From assembly GCA_963829235.1 (NCBI GenBank), contig CAWHIF010000004.1, positions 434,001 to 498,000 on the forward strand: a DNA stretch of 64,000 bases. The letters are read 5' to 3'. Below the pieces are notes generated by a model. It did no database searches. It saw only the letters and a list, made by a program, of their open reading frames with translations, and was not told the origin of the DNA. The stretch is from Bog-756 sp963829235 (GTDB lineage: Bacteria > Actinomycetota > Acidimicrobiia > Acidimicrobiales > RAAP-2). Every line of letters starts with the position of its first letter. Positions within the stretch are counted from its first letter, which is position 1. This document shows, piece after piece, positions 51,401 through 59,825 of this stretch. Both the position numbers and the translations under genes were made by a program.

Positions 51401-51652
51401 AGGGCGGACCCCATCGTCGCGGTCGTCCAGTTCTTCTACGGCCCGAAGGTCCCGGCCGGGTCCGTCTACATGCTGAAGCCCGACGGGAAGACCGTCGTCA
51501 AGCTGTCCGCCTGCAAGAAGACGGCCACCGAGTACGACACCCCGTGCGTCTTCGGCAAGGAGCTGACCGGCGGATCGAAGGCCAACGACACGCTCTACGC
51601 CCAGGACACCGTCTACTTCTCGGGTACCGACCCCGGCCTGGCTCGCCGCTGA
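48434..51652 (+). CDS. Large secreted protein: NHL-like propeller, IPT/TIG domain and shared C-terminal module
   Basis: 1072 aa from the ATG at 48434; an ATG at 48548 after GGAGGGGGG is a good alternative, since it keeps the signal peptide (ILLAAVAAGSSFIVPLVATT, cleavage after AAA). Residues 80-370 form an NHL/SMP-30-like propeller with repeats such as AGNLYMSDYNNGTVSVL and AGNLYLTDHDAGTVTVLP. Then IPT/TIG (VTALGPTTGPSTGGTSVTIT), a region parallel to that of the giant protein at 40825, and the same C-terminal module (KTVVKLSACKKTATEYDTPC). Probably a cell-surface or extracellular structural or adhesive protein. Confidence 0.87.
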   Translation: MANVKKGRWRQIRSPRHRRSFSTGSATGSRRRGGGAVSMGRSAGVAAGRVRRRMASRILLAAVAAGSSFIVPLVATTPAAAEDLVPVVTGVPNVIGVAVDSNGDIFTSTDTGQVAVYPAASGTIFGTPVTQGTLTTLATLGNVAGLAFDSAGNLYMSDYNNGTVSVLSSTGGTIFGQTVATDTVTILVSGLDQPAGLAFDPAGNLYIDSESGLSVLPASSGTIFDTPVTADVLTGLTGALGTAPSKSQFVAFDSAGNLYLTDHDAGTVTVLPQASGTVFGQAVSADTYQTLVTGLSSPQGLAFDSAGDLFIATDENVSVLPAVSGTLFGSSVTADVVSPLQMSVNLYTIAFDPSGDLLLASPYDGAVLMATTQTASVSEVQFGGSVFNPEVEITGSGFGSAPPTSSPNCANTGRNYDYGNLSFQDDTAADQWQAGFDLDCVGLIVSSWTDTAIDFTFGNYYLDHEVSAGDVLADGDQYSLVVAGDFVSGTVSYRPSVTALGPTTGPSTGGTSVTITGTNFIGATGVDFGADPATSFVVDSSTEITAVDPSGSVGTATVTVTAPGGTSLLTPADRFTYTPAVQATYSCTLPAPLGVTGVPVTLSEVPAAPGSIGEGGTFPTALAAQVTVPASVVNEEIATDKTQFTIDSQSVTVDGKTGSGAASGAVSPNTESASATNLPQTDGDLVSNTPYTFDTTYNPVSWKTGPGTGPVDFVPGNIVIVTSSVTSRGTSILQINCTAPGSAAAIASTTVDPATTSPSVQVPPTTPPLQSRVSAGTNGGWATTVSNTSKVTATKVTATVHVSDGGPALSFNLAGMAAAGTTCSSSGPGSLSCSIGNIAAGASTTLDVLVNTTKLVTGTSITGSATISSSNAPRRISTLGAIQVDVIDGGNGVEAVAAPGTAVVSTHAPLATSRASISLTLPEEKISVSGKGATRSGATRATLVSPPPVGVTLESLVPSAEPALCPTTGSLMCEGDIVQAVGNFSAYTNRADPIVAVVQFFYGPKVPAGSVYMLKPDGKTVVKLSACKKTATEYDTPCVFGKELTGGSKANDTLYAQDTVYFSGTDPGLARR

Positions 51653-51658
51653 CGGCCC

Positions 51659-52459
51659 TCAGCCGGGTGGCCCCCTGACGAGGAAGCGCATGACCTGGTC
51701 GGGTCGGTTCCCGGGCCAGAAGGCATGCATCGCCCAGGTTGCACCGAGTGCTTCGAGGTCGTCCAGATCCACACCCGGATGCGAGGTGAGGGCGAGGGAG
51801 AATCCATCCAGGCCGCCGCGAACCTCGGCGATCACGTCGAGCATGCGCCGGACCTGGTCGCCCGTCACCTCGATGGGGTAGAGACCGTCGAAACGAGCGG
51901 CCCTGCGCAAGGTGCGGTCACTCGTGCCCTTCGTCCCGAACCAGATGGGTATTCGTGGTTGCTGCACCGGCCCGGGTGCTATCCGGACACCGTCGATCTT
52001 CGGCCACCCCTCGTGGTGGACCTCTTCCCCGGCCCACAACCGGACCAACGACTCACACCCTTCGTCGAGCTGATCGCCGCGGATCTTCGCATCCACGGTC
52101 TCGCCGAAGGCGGAGAGCTCACGACCGGCGTCACCGCCGAGCCCGAGCCCGAGGGTCAGGCGGCCGCCACTGAGCCGATCGAGGGTGACCGTCTCCCGCG
52201 CGACCTTGATGATCCGGCGCCGGACCAGCGGGGTCACCATGGGGCCGATCCGAAGACGGGTCGTGGTTGCGGCCACCGCGGCCAGCATCACCCAAGGATC
52301 GGCCAGGTCCCACGAACCGGGAAGCGGGCTGAGCACGTGGTCCCAGACGAACAGACCGTCCCAGCCGTGTTCGTCGGCGGCTCGGCCGATCTCGATGACG
52401 GCGCCCGGATCGGCCAGCTCTCCGAACAGGGGCAGATTGACTGCGTGACGCATGCGCAC
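51659..52459 (-). CDS. LLM-class (luciferase-like) flavin/F420-dependent oxidoreductase
   Basis: 266 aa TIM barrel: opening MRHAVNLPLFGELADPGAVI, then DEHGWDGLFVWDHVLSP, the RLRIGPMVTPLVRRR strand and the GGRLTLGLGLGGDAGREL loop. In actinobacteria most such proteins use F420, but FMN is possible. The substrate is not predictable. It converges with the NHL/IPT gene, 6 bp apart. Confidence 0.9.
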   Translation of the reverse strand: MRMRHAVNLPLFGELADPGAVIEIGRAADEHGWDGLFVWDHVLSPLPGSWDLADPWVMLAAVAATTTRLRIGPMVTPLVRRRIIKVARETVTLDRLSGGRLTLGLGLGGDAGRELSAFGETVDAKIRGDQLDEGCESLVRLWAGEEVHHEGWPKIDGVRIAPGPVQQPRIPIWFGTKGTSDRTLRRAARFDGLYPIEVTGDQVRRMLDVIAEVRGGLDGFSLALTSHPGVDLDDLEALGATWAMHAFWPGNRPDQVMRFLVRGPPG

Positions 52460-52540
52460 ACGGTAGCAATGGGTCGGGAGCCGGAACCCCGGGGCCGGTC
52501 CGCCCCTCAGTGCCGGATGCGAGAGTGCGGGTGCCGCAGC

Positions 52541-52726
52541 TCAGGTGGCCGGGGACGGCCACGACCCCGGATCCCAGCGCGGGCAGTCGGGATTGGAGCA
52601 GGCGACGCTCTCGGCGGGAATGTGACTGATCAAGGTCGTCGACTCCTCGACCACCAACGGGATCTTCTTCGCCTTGGCCGGGTCGCGGCATTCGGGACAG
52701 GGCAACCGGACGTCGGTGATGGTCAT
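52541..52726 (-). CDS. Small zinc-ribbon protein, 61 aa
   Basis: Cysteines at 10 and 13 (CPEC) and 43 and 48 (CSNPDC) make a zinc ribbon. The short strand IPLVVEESTTLISHIPAESV lies between. Likely a nucleic-acid or protein adaptor; function unknown. The start is an ATG with a GAGG-like leader. Confidence 0.7.
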   Translation of the reverse strand: MTITDVRLPCPECRDPAKAKKIPLVVEESTTLISHIPAESVACSNPDCPRWDPGSWPSPAT

Positions 52727-52879
52727 GGGCGAGGACCTCTGATCGAGGGGTACGGGACTCGTTCAATGGTCTCACGACGATCCCGCATCTTCGTGGATCC
52801 CCGGCCGCGGGATGACCGGCGCCGCGTGGTCGTCCCGCACTTCGCGCCCCTTGCGCCGGCCCGCTACCGTTGGTTGCTC

Positions 52880-53248
52880 ATGCGTCGGAACCTCTGGCTG
52901 ATCGATCTGGCCTGTGTCGTTGTCTTCGTCGGCGTCGGCCGCTCGGTACACGCCCACGGTCTGAGCATCGCCGGGATGGCCTCCACCTCGTGGCCCTTCG
53001 TCACGGGTCTGGCCGCCGGTTGGATCGCGGTCCACATCGGGCACGCCTCGGGAGCGGCCATCATCGGTGGCATCGTGGTGGCCTCGCTGACCGTCGTCGT
53101 GGGCATGGCCCTTCGGGTGCTCGCGGGCCAGGGGACGGCAGTGGCGTTCATCCTGGTGGCATTCGGCTTCCTCGGGGCCACCATGGTCGGCTGGAGATCG
53201 TCGGCCCTCATCCTCGCACGCGCCCGTCGGGCGGACCGGGGCCCATGA
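52880..53248 (+). CDS. DUF3054 membrane protein
   Basis: 122 aa with four hydrophobic helices: IDLACVVVFVGVGRSVHAHG, then WPFVTGLAAGWIAVHIG, GGIVVASLTVVVGMALRVLA and VAFILVAFGFLGATMVGW. The ordering and the WPFVTGLAAGW block are typical of DUF3054 in actinobacteria. Function unknown. Confidence 0.82.
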   Translation: MRRNLWLIDLACVVVFVGVGRSVHAHGLSIAGMASTSWPFVTGLAAGWIAVHIGHASGAAIIGGIVVASLTVVVGMALRVLAGQGTAVAFILVAFGFLGATMVGWRSSALILARARRADRGP

Positions 53249-53266
53249 ATGCCGGACCGGCTTGGC

Positions 53267-54844
53267 TCAGGCCCGCACCGCCTGCTTCTCCTGGGTCGGC
53301 ATGGCCTGGACGGCCGGGACCGGGTACGGAGGCTGGTCGGTGGCGATCTCGAGAAGGTCGTTCTCGGTGCATCCCTTGGCCGCGAGGTAGGCCGGATCGT
53401 CTCGCGTCGGAGGGAGGGAGGGGATGGTGGTGTTCGGTCGATCCATCCGGAGCGTGGCCGTGAGGTCCCCCACTGTCGTCCGCCGCCACGCCGACAGGTT
53501 CGGCGCTCGGACGTCGAACCGCTCTTCGATGAAACGAAGCTGGGAGGTGTGGTCGAAGGTCTGTGAGCAGATAGCGCCGCCGCGGCTGAAAGGTGACAGC
53601 ACCAGCATGGGCACCCGGAAGCCGAGCCCGATCGGACCGGCGATCCCCATGGCATCGGAAGGGAGTGGCCGGACCGAGAGGTACTCCCCCTCGGTCCCCG
53701 CGGGGGCGACGGGCGGATCGACGTGATCGAAGAACCCGTCGTTCTCGTCGTACATGTGGAACAGGACCGTCTTCGACCACACATCGGGATTCGACACCAG
53801 CGTCCGCAGCACCTGGTCGGTGAACCATTCGCCGAGGAAGGAGGGTGCCGGGGGGTGCTCGTCGTACCCGACCGGCGTGCTGATCCAACTGACCTTGGGC
53901 AAGGTCCCCGCCCGCACGTCGGCGGCGAAGTCCCCGGGGAACGAAGGCAGGAAGGCCTTCTGGTACAGCGTCGACGTGGGATCCTCGTACTGGGAGAAGT
54001 AGGGAAGCACGCTGTCTGTGGTGAGACCGATCTTGCGCATGGTGTCGATGCTGTAGAGCGCTCCGCCGGGGTTGTAGTACTTCCAGCTGATCCCTGCGTC
54101 CTCCAGCACCTCGGGCATCGTGTCCCAGTGCACGCTGAAGAGGGCTGAAGGCGAGCCGTTGGTGCGGATGACCGGACCACCGGCCACGCCGGCCGGGTCG
54201 AGGGTGCCAGACATCTGCATCAGCCGGTTGGGATGGGTCGGGCCCATGACCGAACAGTGGTAGCCGTCACAGAGGGTGAAGGCATCGGCCAGTGCGTAGT
54301 AGTAGGGAAGGTCCGCCCGGGTGTAGTAGCCCATGGTGAGGGTCCCCTGGGCCGGGCCCTCGAACTCCGGTCGGGTGTGGACGCGGGCGAACGAGTCCAT
54401 CTTCCCGCCGTTCCGGCACAGGTGCTGGGGCTCCCAGTTGTGGGTGAGGTCGAAGGTGCAGTCGGCCACGTCGGTCGTGACGGTATCGAGCCTGAACGGC
54501 AGCAGACGGCCGACCGGCGACGCGCTGGTGTTCGACGGGCAGGCCTGGGAGAACACGCCGGGGTCGCCGGCCGGGTGGTCGTCGAAGCCTCGGCCACCCG
54601 GATAGCTGCCGTAGTAGTGGTCGTAGGACCGGTTCTCCATCATCAGGAAGATCACGTGCTCGACCGCACCCAGATCCGAACCGGCCGGGGCGACCGTGGC
54701 CGCCTTCGCCACCGTGGAAGAGGCCGCCCCCCGGCCGCAGCCCGCGGCCAGCACCCCCACCCCCGAGGCGGCTCCTGCGGCCAGCAGCTGGCGTCGGGTC
54801 ATCCCCCGCCGCTGTGCTCCACACCCACCCTGCTGTCCGGTCAT
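53267..54844 (-). CDS. Tat-exported phosphoesterase (phospholipase C / acid phosphatase family)
   Basis: 525 aa from the ATG at 54844, chosen by CGGAG 7 nt upstream. Twin-arginine signal MTRRQLLAAGAASGVG followed by a Cys (LAAGCG), so it may be a Tat lipoprotein. The family hallmark is EHVIFLMMENRSYDHYYG, with the Glu-Asn pair that begins the metal site; the C-terminal metal segment is HMYDENDGFFDHVDPP. It cleaves phosphodiesters or phosphomonoesters outside the cell. The adjacent DUF3054 gene ends 18 bp away (convergent). Confidence 0.9.
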   Translation of the reverse strand: MTGQQGGCGAQRRGMTRRQLLAAGAASGVGVLAAGCGRGAASSTVAKAATVAPAGSDLGAVEHVIFLMMENRSYDHYYGSYPGGRGFDDHPAGDPGVFSQACPSNTSASPVGRLLPFRLDTVTTDVADCTFDLTHNWEPQHLCRNGGKMDSFARVHTRPEFEGPAQGTLTMGYYTRADLPYYYALADAFTLCDGYHCSVMGPTHPNRLMQMSGTLDPAGVAGGPVIRTNGSPSALFSVHWDTMPEVLEDAGISWKYYNPGGALYSIDTMRKIGLTTDSVLPYFSQYEDPTSTLYQKAFLPSFPGDFAADVRAGTLPKVSWISTPVGYDEHPPAPSFLGEWFTDQVLRTLVSNPDVWSKTVLFHMYDENDGFFDHVDPPVAPAGTEGEYLSVRPLPSDAMGIAGPIGLGFRVPMLVLSPFSRGGAICSQTFDHTSQLRFIEERFDVRAPNLSAWRRTTVGDLTATLRMDRPNTTIPSLPPTRDDPAYLAAKGCTENDLLEIATDQPPYPVPAVQAMPTQEKQAVRA

Positions 54845-55230
54845 GTGCGGCTCCGTTCTCGCAAGTCGGGTCAAACGTATCCGTCCGGATGGCCGGTTGC
54901 CGGAATCCGGGGTCGCCGGCGGCGCTCCCGGGTCGCGACCGGCATCCGATCACCGGCTTCGGACCGGCAAGCGGGGATCGTCGATGGCGGGTGACCCCCG
55001 GATTGATTAACCTTCATGGGACACTGAGGGCCATGTCTGCTCGCACCACCGATGGGAGCAGTTCCGGCGCCAGTGGTACGGGCAGGAGTGGCATCACACC
55101 GAGGGGGTGCGGGATATCCGTGACCAGGATGAAAGGCTCGAGGCGACGCCCGATGCGGCCCGGTGGGTGGTTGCCCGAGGCTGGCGGCTACGAATCCGGC
55201 CCCGTCCCGATGTTGAGCGGGTGAGGCTGC
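54845..55230. other. Intergenic region with a frameshifted small gene
   Basis: 386 bp. The only protein-like content is the frame at 55011-55250 (separate entry). Confidence 0.4.
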
Positions 55231-55250
55231 TTGCCGTCCTCGACGCTTGA
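55011..55250 (+). pseudogene. Small protein-like frame lacking a start, possible frameshift
   Basis: The frame after the stop at 55008-55010 reads HHRWEQFRRQWYGQEWHH, then RDIRDQDERLEATPDAARWV and RPRPDVERVRLLAVLDA, which is convincingly coding. It has no start codon; an ATG at 55034 lies in the neighbouring frame (MSAR...), so a single base change would make a 71-aa protein. Its end overlaps the TTG of the cyclase gene by 20 bp. Confidence 0.4.
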
Positions 55251-58200
55251 CCCCCCGGACGAGCTCCCCCGGCCAGGACCTTCCTCGGCACCGTCGGTCC
55301 TGCTGCCCTACATCACGCGGCCGGCCATCGACTGGGCGCGGCTGCACCGGGCCGACGAGGATGCGCCTTTCTGGCGAGCGGTCGAGGGAACGATGGTGTT
55401 CGGGGACGTCTCGGGGTTCACCAAGATGTCCGAGCGATTGGCCCGTCACGGGAAGGTGGGGGCCGAAGAGGTCGCTGACGCCATCAATACCTGCTTCGAG
55501 CAACTGCTCGGTGTGGCCTACCAGTGCGGCGGCAACCTGCTCAAGTTCGGGGGCGACGCGCTGCTCCTGCTGTTCAGCGGTGAGGGCCATGCCACCCGGG
55601 CGGCTCATGCCGCGGTGGGCATGCGGGCAAGGTTGCGCGATGCCGGTCGGCTGGACACCTCCGCAGGCCGGGTCGTCCTGCGTATCTCGATCGGAGTCCA
55701 TCGGGGAACCTTCCATATGTTCATGGTGGGGGGATCGCACCGCGAACTGATCGTCGCCGGACCCGCGGCCACCAGTACGGTCGCGGCCGAAGGGACGGCC
55801 ACCGCCGGCGAGATCGTCATGAGCCCGGTCACCGCAGCTGCCCTCACCGAGCGGAGCAGGGGGCCGGCCAGGGGAGACGCGTACCTCCTGCGTTCGCCTC
55901 CCGGCGCTGCGCCCGTCCTCCCGATCACCCCTCCCGAGCTCGAGGGCGTCGACCTCGCCCGCCACGTTCCCACCGCGATCCGGAAGCATCTGCTCGAAGG
56001 GGGCAGGGAACCAGAGCACCGCACGGCGACCGTCGCCTTCCTGCACTTCGACGGCACCGACGACATCGTGGAGACGTACGGACCGGGCGATCTGGCCGAA
56101 CGGCTCCACACCGTGGTACGTCGGGTGCAGGCGGCTGCAGAGGAGAACGACGTATCCTTCCTCGGGACCGACATCGACCACGACGGCGGCAAGATCATCC
56201 TCGTGTCGGGGGTGCCGCGGCGGGCCGGCGAGGACGAACAGCGGATGCTCATCACCCTGCGCCAGATCGTGTCCGAAGAGCTTCCGCTCGACCTGCGTAT
56301 CGGTGTCAACACCGGCCCGGTGTTCGCCGGAGACGTCGGAACACCGTTCCGGCGGACCTTCACCGTGATGGGGGACACGGTGAACCTGGCCGCCCGGCTG
56401 ATGGCCAAGGCGTCCCCGGGTCAGGTGTTGGCCACGGGCGAGGTACTCGACCGATCGTCTGTCCGGTTCGCCACCACGCCGTTGCCCCCCTTCATGGTGA
56501 AGGGGAAGAAACGGCCCGTGACCGCCTTTGCCGTCGGAGCTGCCCACCGCTCCCGGGACCACCGTGTGGATCGGCTGCCCCTGACCGGGGTCGCCGACGA
56601 GTTGCGGGCCCTCGAGTCCGATCTCGACGCGGTCATCGCCGGTGCGGGTCGGGTGGTCGAGATCGTGGGCGACCAAGGAACCGGCAAGTCGAGACTCGTC
56701 GAGGAGCTCACCCGCCGGGCGGGGACCATGCGGACCATGACCATTCTCTGCGAGAGCTACGAGACCACCACCCCGTATGCCTCCATCTGGTATCTCGGCC
56801 GTGCGCTGCTCGGGCTCGAGATGGACGTCGACAAGGCAACAGCCGCCGGGCATCTTCGGACCAAGGTCGAGCGCGAGGTGCCGGAGCTTCTGCCCCAGTT
56901 GCCCCTCATCGGTACGGCGCTCGATCTCGATCTGCCCGAAACCCCCGAGACGGCCGCGTTGAAGCCGGAGTTCCGGCGACAGGCCGTGGCCAAGGCTTCG
57001 GCCCGGTTCCTCGCCGCCACCCTGGATCGCCCCTTCCTCTTGATGGTGGAGGACGCCCACCACATGGACGAGGCATCCCAGGGCGTCATGCAGGACCTGG
57101 CCCGTCAGCTCACCGATCGGTCGGGCCTGTTGTGTGTCACCCGCCGCACCGAGGATGCAGGCTTTCGCGTGGAGCCCGCCCCCCACGTGCGCAGCCTCCC
57201 GCTCCGCGCACTGACCATGGACGAGGCGGCCGAGGCGCTGGTGGCGGCGTCGGACGACTCCCCGATGTTGCCCCATGAGATCCGGATGCTCGCCGAGCGA
57301 TCGATGGGCAACCCGATGTTCCTCGAGGAGCTGTGGCGCGCTCACCGGTCCGGCGCTCCCGTCGACGCGCTCCCCGACTCGGTGGACTCGGCCGTCACCG
57401 CCCAGATCGATCGCCTGTCCCCCAAGGACAGGCAGCTCCTCAGGTACGCGGCCGTGCTCGGGACCACATTCAGCGCAGACGAGCTGACCGACCTCGTCGA
57501 TCCGGAGACCGACGGCCGGCGCCTCGCACCCGAGGAGCCGGCCGACCCGGGGTGGATCACCCCCGCCCTGGGGGAGTTCCTCAACACGCAGCGTTCCGAC
57601 CTCATCAGGTTCCGGTCGGCGATCGTACGGGACTGCGCGTACGAGGGCCTCCCGTTCCGGCGACGCCGGGAGCTCCACGGACGGGCCGCACACGCCCTGA
57701 TGGCCCGGACCGGCGACGACAGCGAGGCCGAGCTCCTCTCACTCCACTTCTTCCACGCGCAACACTTCGAAGAGGCCTGGCGATACGCGCTCGTGGCCGG
57801 CGACCGGGCCGGGGGCAAGTACGCCAACCTGGAAGCCGCCACCCTGTACCAACGCGCCCTCGCCTCGGTGGCCCGGCTCCCCGAGGTCCAGCCCGCCGCG
57901 GTGGCTTCGGCATGGGAACATCTCGGCGATGTCCGTGAGCGGGCCGGTGACTACCGCGGTGCGTCATTGGCCTACCGGCGGGCCCGCAAGCTCCTCGGCT
58001 CGGACATGGTGGCCCAGGCCGAGCTGTGTCTGAAGGAAGCCTGGATGCCCGAGCGGGTGGGACGCTATTCGGAGGCCGTCAGATGGATCCGGCGCGGTCT
58101 GCACATGATCGACGACGTTGGCGGCGACGAGGCCGGCCGGCTGCGGGCCCAGCTGATGACCTGGTACGCGGCGGTCCGGCAGGCGCAGGGTCGGAGCCGC

Positions 58201-59154
58201 GAGGCCGTGACCTGGTGTGAGCAGGCCATCGACGAGGCGCGCCGGTTCGGCGACCGTGACGCAGAAGCACATGCCATGTTCACGCTGGACAGTGCCTGGG
58301 TCTGGCTGGGACGGACAGATCTGGCCACCAATTCGAAAACGGCACTCGCCATCTACGCCGAGCTCGGCGACCTGGCCGGCGAAGCGGTCGTGCTCAACAA
58401 CCTCGGAGCCTTCGAGTACTTCCGGGGGGCTTGGGACGAAGCCGCTGCTCTCTACGCCCGTGGACGCGACGCCCGGCTGGCGACCGGGAATGACGTCGAT
58501 GCGGCCATCGGCACCATCAACATCGGTGAGATCCTGGCCGATCAGGGACGGTACGAGGAGGGACGTCACCAACTCGTCGACGCCTTGCGGGTGCTGCGGG
58601 CGGCCAGCTACCGGTACGGGATCGCCTACGCCACCATGCTGCTCGGCCGTCTGGAGTCACGGACGGGGTCGTTCGACCGGGCCCATGAGCACTTCGACGC
58701 GGCACGTTCCGAGTTCGCCGACATCGGGCTCCATTTCGATGCTTCCGAGGTGGATTCGATGGTGGCGGAGTGCTTCGTCCTCGAGGGCCGGAGCAGCGAG
58801 GGCCTCGAGCTGGCCACCCGCCTGGTCGAAGCCATGGAGGAGCAGGGCTCGCCCAGGGGAGTTGCGCTGGTCCAGCGCGTCCGCGGCTACGCGCTCCTCC
58901 AACAAGGGGACATCGAGGGTGCCCTGGCCGCCTTCGAGACCAGCCGGGAGAGCGCAGCGGAGCTGAATGCCGACTACGAACTGGTGCTGACCCTGGTCGC
59001 CCTGGGCAAACTCGCGGACCGGATCGACGATGGGGAGACAGGGACGGAGCTGCAGGCTCGGATCGACGACCTCAGCGCCCAGCTCGGGATCGTCGCCTTC
59101 CCCGATGTCCCGGTCGGCAGCGACGACGTGGTTGCGGCGGCGACCGAACCCTGA
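55231..59154 (+). CDS. Tandem class III cyclase (C1-C2) - AAA ATPase - TPR protein
   Basis: 1307 aa, TTG start. C1 (about 50-225) has the metal Asp59 in FGDVSGFT and Asp109 in FGGDALLLLF but not the Asn/Arg pair. C2 (about 265-435) has weak metal positions but keeps Asn385 and Arg389 in VMGDTVNLAARL. A single C1/C2 active site as in mammalian soluble adenylyl cyclase is likely. Walker A is GDQGTGKS (480-487), Walker B LLMVEDAHHMDEA. Long TPR-like helices fill 720-1290. It belongs to the same architecture class as the protein at 27424-30714. Inferred to make cAMP under ATPase or ligand control. Confidence 0.92.
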   Translation: MPSSTLDPPDELPRPGPSSAPSVLLPYITRPAIDWARLHRADEDAPFWRAVEGTMVFGDVSGFTKMSERLARHGKVGAEEVADAINTCFEQLLGVAYQCGGNLLKFGGDALLLLFSGEGHATRAAHAAVGMRARLRDAGRLDTSAGRVVLRISIGVHRGTFHMFMVGGSHRELIVAGPAATSTVAAEGTATAGEIVMSPVTAAALTERSRGPARGDAYLLRSPPGAAPVLPITPPELEGVDLARHVPTAIRKHLLEGGREPEHRTATVAFLHFDGTDDIVETYGPGDLAERLHTVVRRVQAAAEENDVSFLGTDIDHDGGKIILVSGVPRRAGEDEQRMLITLRQIVSEELPLDLRIGVNTGPVFAGDVGTPFRRTFTVMGDTVNLAARLMAKASPGQVLATGEVLDRSSVRFATTPLPPFMVKGKKRPVTAFAVGAAHRSRDHRVDRLPLTGVADELRALESDLDAVIAGAGRVVEIVGDQGTGKSRLVEELTRRAGTMRTMTILCESYETTTPYASIWYLGRALLGLEMDVDKATAAGHLRTKVEREVPELLPQLPLIGTALDLDLPETPETAALKPEFRRQAVAKASARFLAATLDRPFLLMVEDAHHMDEASQGVMQDLARQLTDRSGLLCVTRRTEDAGFRVEPAPHVRSLPLRALTMDEAAEALVAASDDSPMLPHEIRMLAERSMGNPMFLEELWRAHRSGAPVDALPDSVDSAVTAQIDRLSPKDRQLLRYAAVLGTTFSADELTDLVDPETDGRRLAPEEPADPGWITPALGEFLNTQRSDLIRFRSAIVRDCAYEGLPFRRRRELHGRAAHALMARTGDDSEAELLSLHFFHAQHFEEAWRYALVAGDRAGGKYANLEAATLYQRALASVARLPEVQPAAVASAWEHLGDVRERAGDYRGASLAYRRARKLLGSDMVAQAELCLKEAWMPERVGRYSEAVRWIRRGLHMIDDVGGDEAGRLRAQLMTWYAAVRQAQGRSREAVTWCEQAIDEARRFGDRDAEAHAMFTLDSAWVWLGRTDLATNSKTALAIYAELGDLAGEAVVLNNLGAFEYFRGAWDEAAALYARGRDARLATGNDVDAAIGTINIGEILADQGRYEEGRHQLVDALRVLRAASYRYGIAYATMLLGRLESRTGSFDRAHEHFDAARSEFADIGLHFDASEVDSMVAECFVLEGRSSEGLELATRLVEAMEEQGSPRGVALVQRVRGYALLQQGDIEGALAAFETSRESAAELNADYELVLTLVALGKLADRIDDGETGTELQARIDDLSAQLGIVAFPDVPVGSDDVVAAATEP

Positions 59155-59242
59155 GCCGGAGGCCACCGGGGCAGAAGCGAACACCCCGCCGGACGAGCGG
59201 TCGCCCATACTGGGTGACGAGCGGGCGATCGAAGGAGGCGAC

Positions 59243-59761
59243 GTGGCGACCATCGAGGAACTGGCCCATGAGGTGGCCGCGCTGCGCAGGCGGGTCGACA
59301 CCAGCGAGGCGGTGCTCCAGCTGCAGGCCCTCAAGGCCCGCTACGGGGAGCTGGTGGACGGGCGGTATTGTGCCGGTGCGGTCGTCGAGGGCGCCGAATT
59401 GGAGCGGATCGCCGATCAGATCGCCGGGCTGTTCACCGTCGACGGGGTGTGGGACGGCGGGCCGGTGCTCGGCTCGGCCACCGGTCGTCCGGCCATCGCC
59501 GCGCGACTTCGCGCTCCGACCCTGTCGTTCTCACGCCATCTGTTCGTGAAGCCCAGCATCCGGGTGGACGGAGATCGGGCGTCGGCCCGGTGGGACCTCC
59601 TGTGCCCGTGCCGGAGCCGCGACGGCCGGTCCTATTGGATGTGCGGGTACGAGGACGACGAGTACGCCCGGATCGACGGCGCATGGCTCCACCGGTCGAT
59701 GAAGCTCACGACCGTGGTCATGGCGCCGGTCGACGGGGGCTGGGAAAAGATCCTGGCCTGA
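59243..59761 (+). CDS. NTF2-like/SnoaL-like protein with coiled-coil N-terminus
   Basis: 172 aa from the GTG at 59243, set by GAAGGAGG. The first 30 residues (EELAHEVAALRRRVDTSEAV) form a helix; then the barrel pattern LKARYGELVDGRY, LFTVDGVWDGG, SRHLFVKPSIRVDGDRASAR, ending WEKILA. Similar proteins occur in nuclear-transport-factor-2-like dehydratase or aromatic dioxygenase beta-subunit families; no catalytic residues can be named. Confidence 0.75.
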   Translation: MATIEELAHEVAALRRRVDTSEAVLQLQALKARYGELVDGRYCAGAVVEGAELERIADQIAGLFTVDGVWDGGPVLGSATGRPAIAARLRAPTLSFSRHLFVKPSIRVDGDRASARWDLLCPCRSRDGRSYWMCGYEDDEYARIDGAWLHRSMKLTTVVMAPVDGGWEKILA

Positions 59762-59811
59762 CCGGCACGGCTACGTCCGCAGCGCACACTTCCCCGTCGG
59801 CACCTGCTCTG

Positions 59812-59817
59812 TATACT
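59812..59817 (+). promoter_or_regulatory. TATACT -10 element, probable leaderless promoter of the mannosidase gene
   Basis: TATACT ends 8 bp before the GTG at 59826, so transcription should begin at or next to the start codon. A -35 match is weak. Leaderless transcripts are common in actinobacteria. Confidence 0.5.
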
Positions 59818-59825
59818 CGGCCCCC

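Noticed and set aside
54871..57693. Very long open minus-strand frame (940 codons) opposite the second cyclase gene
   Set aside because: Composition is Arg/Gly/His-rich without domains; it mirrors the strong third-position GC of the plus-strand cyclase. Antisense shadow.
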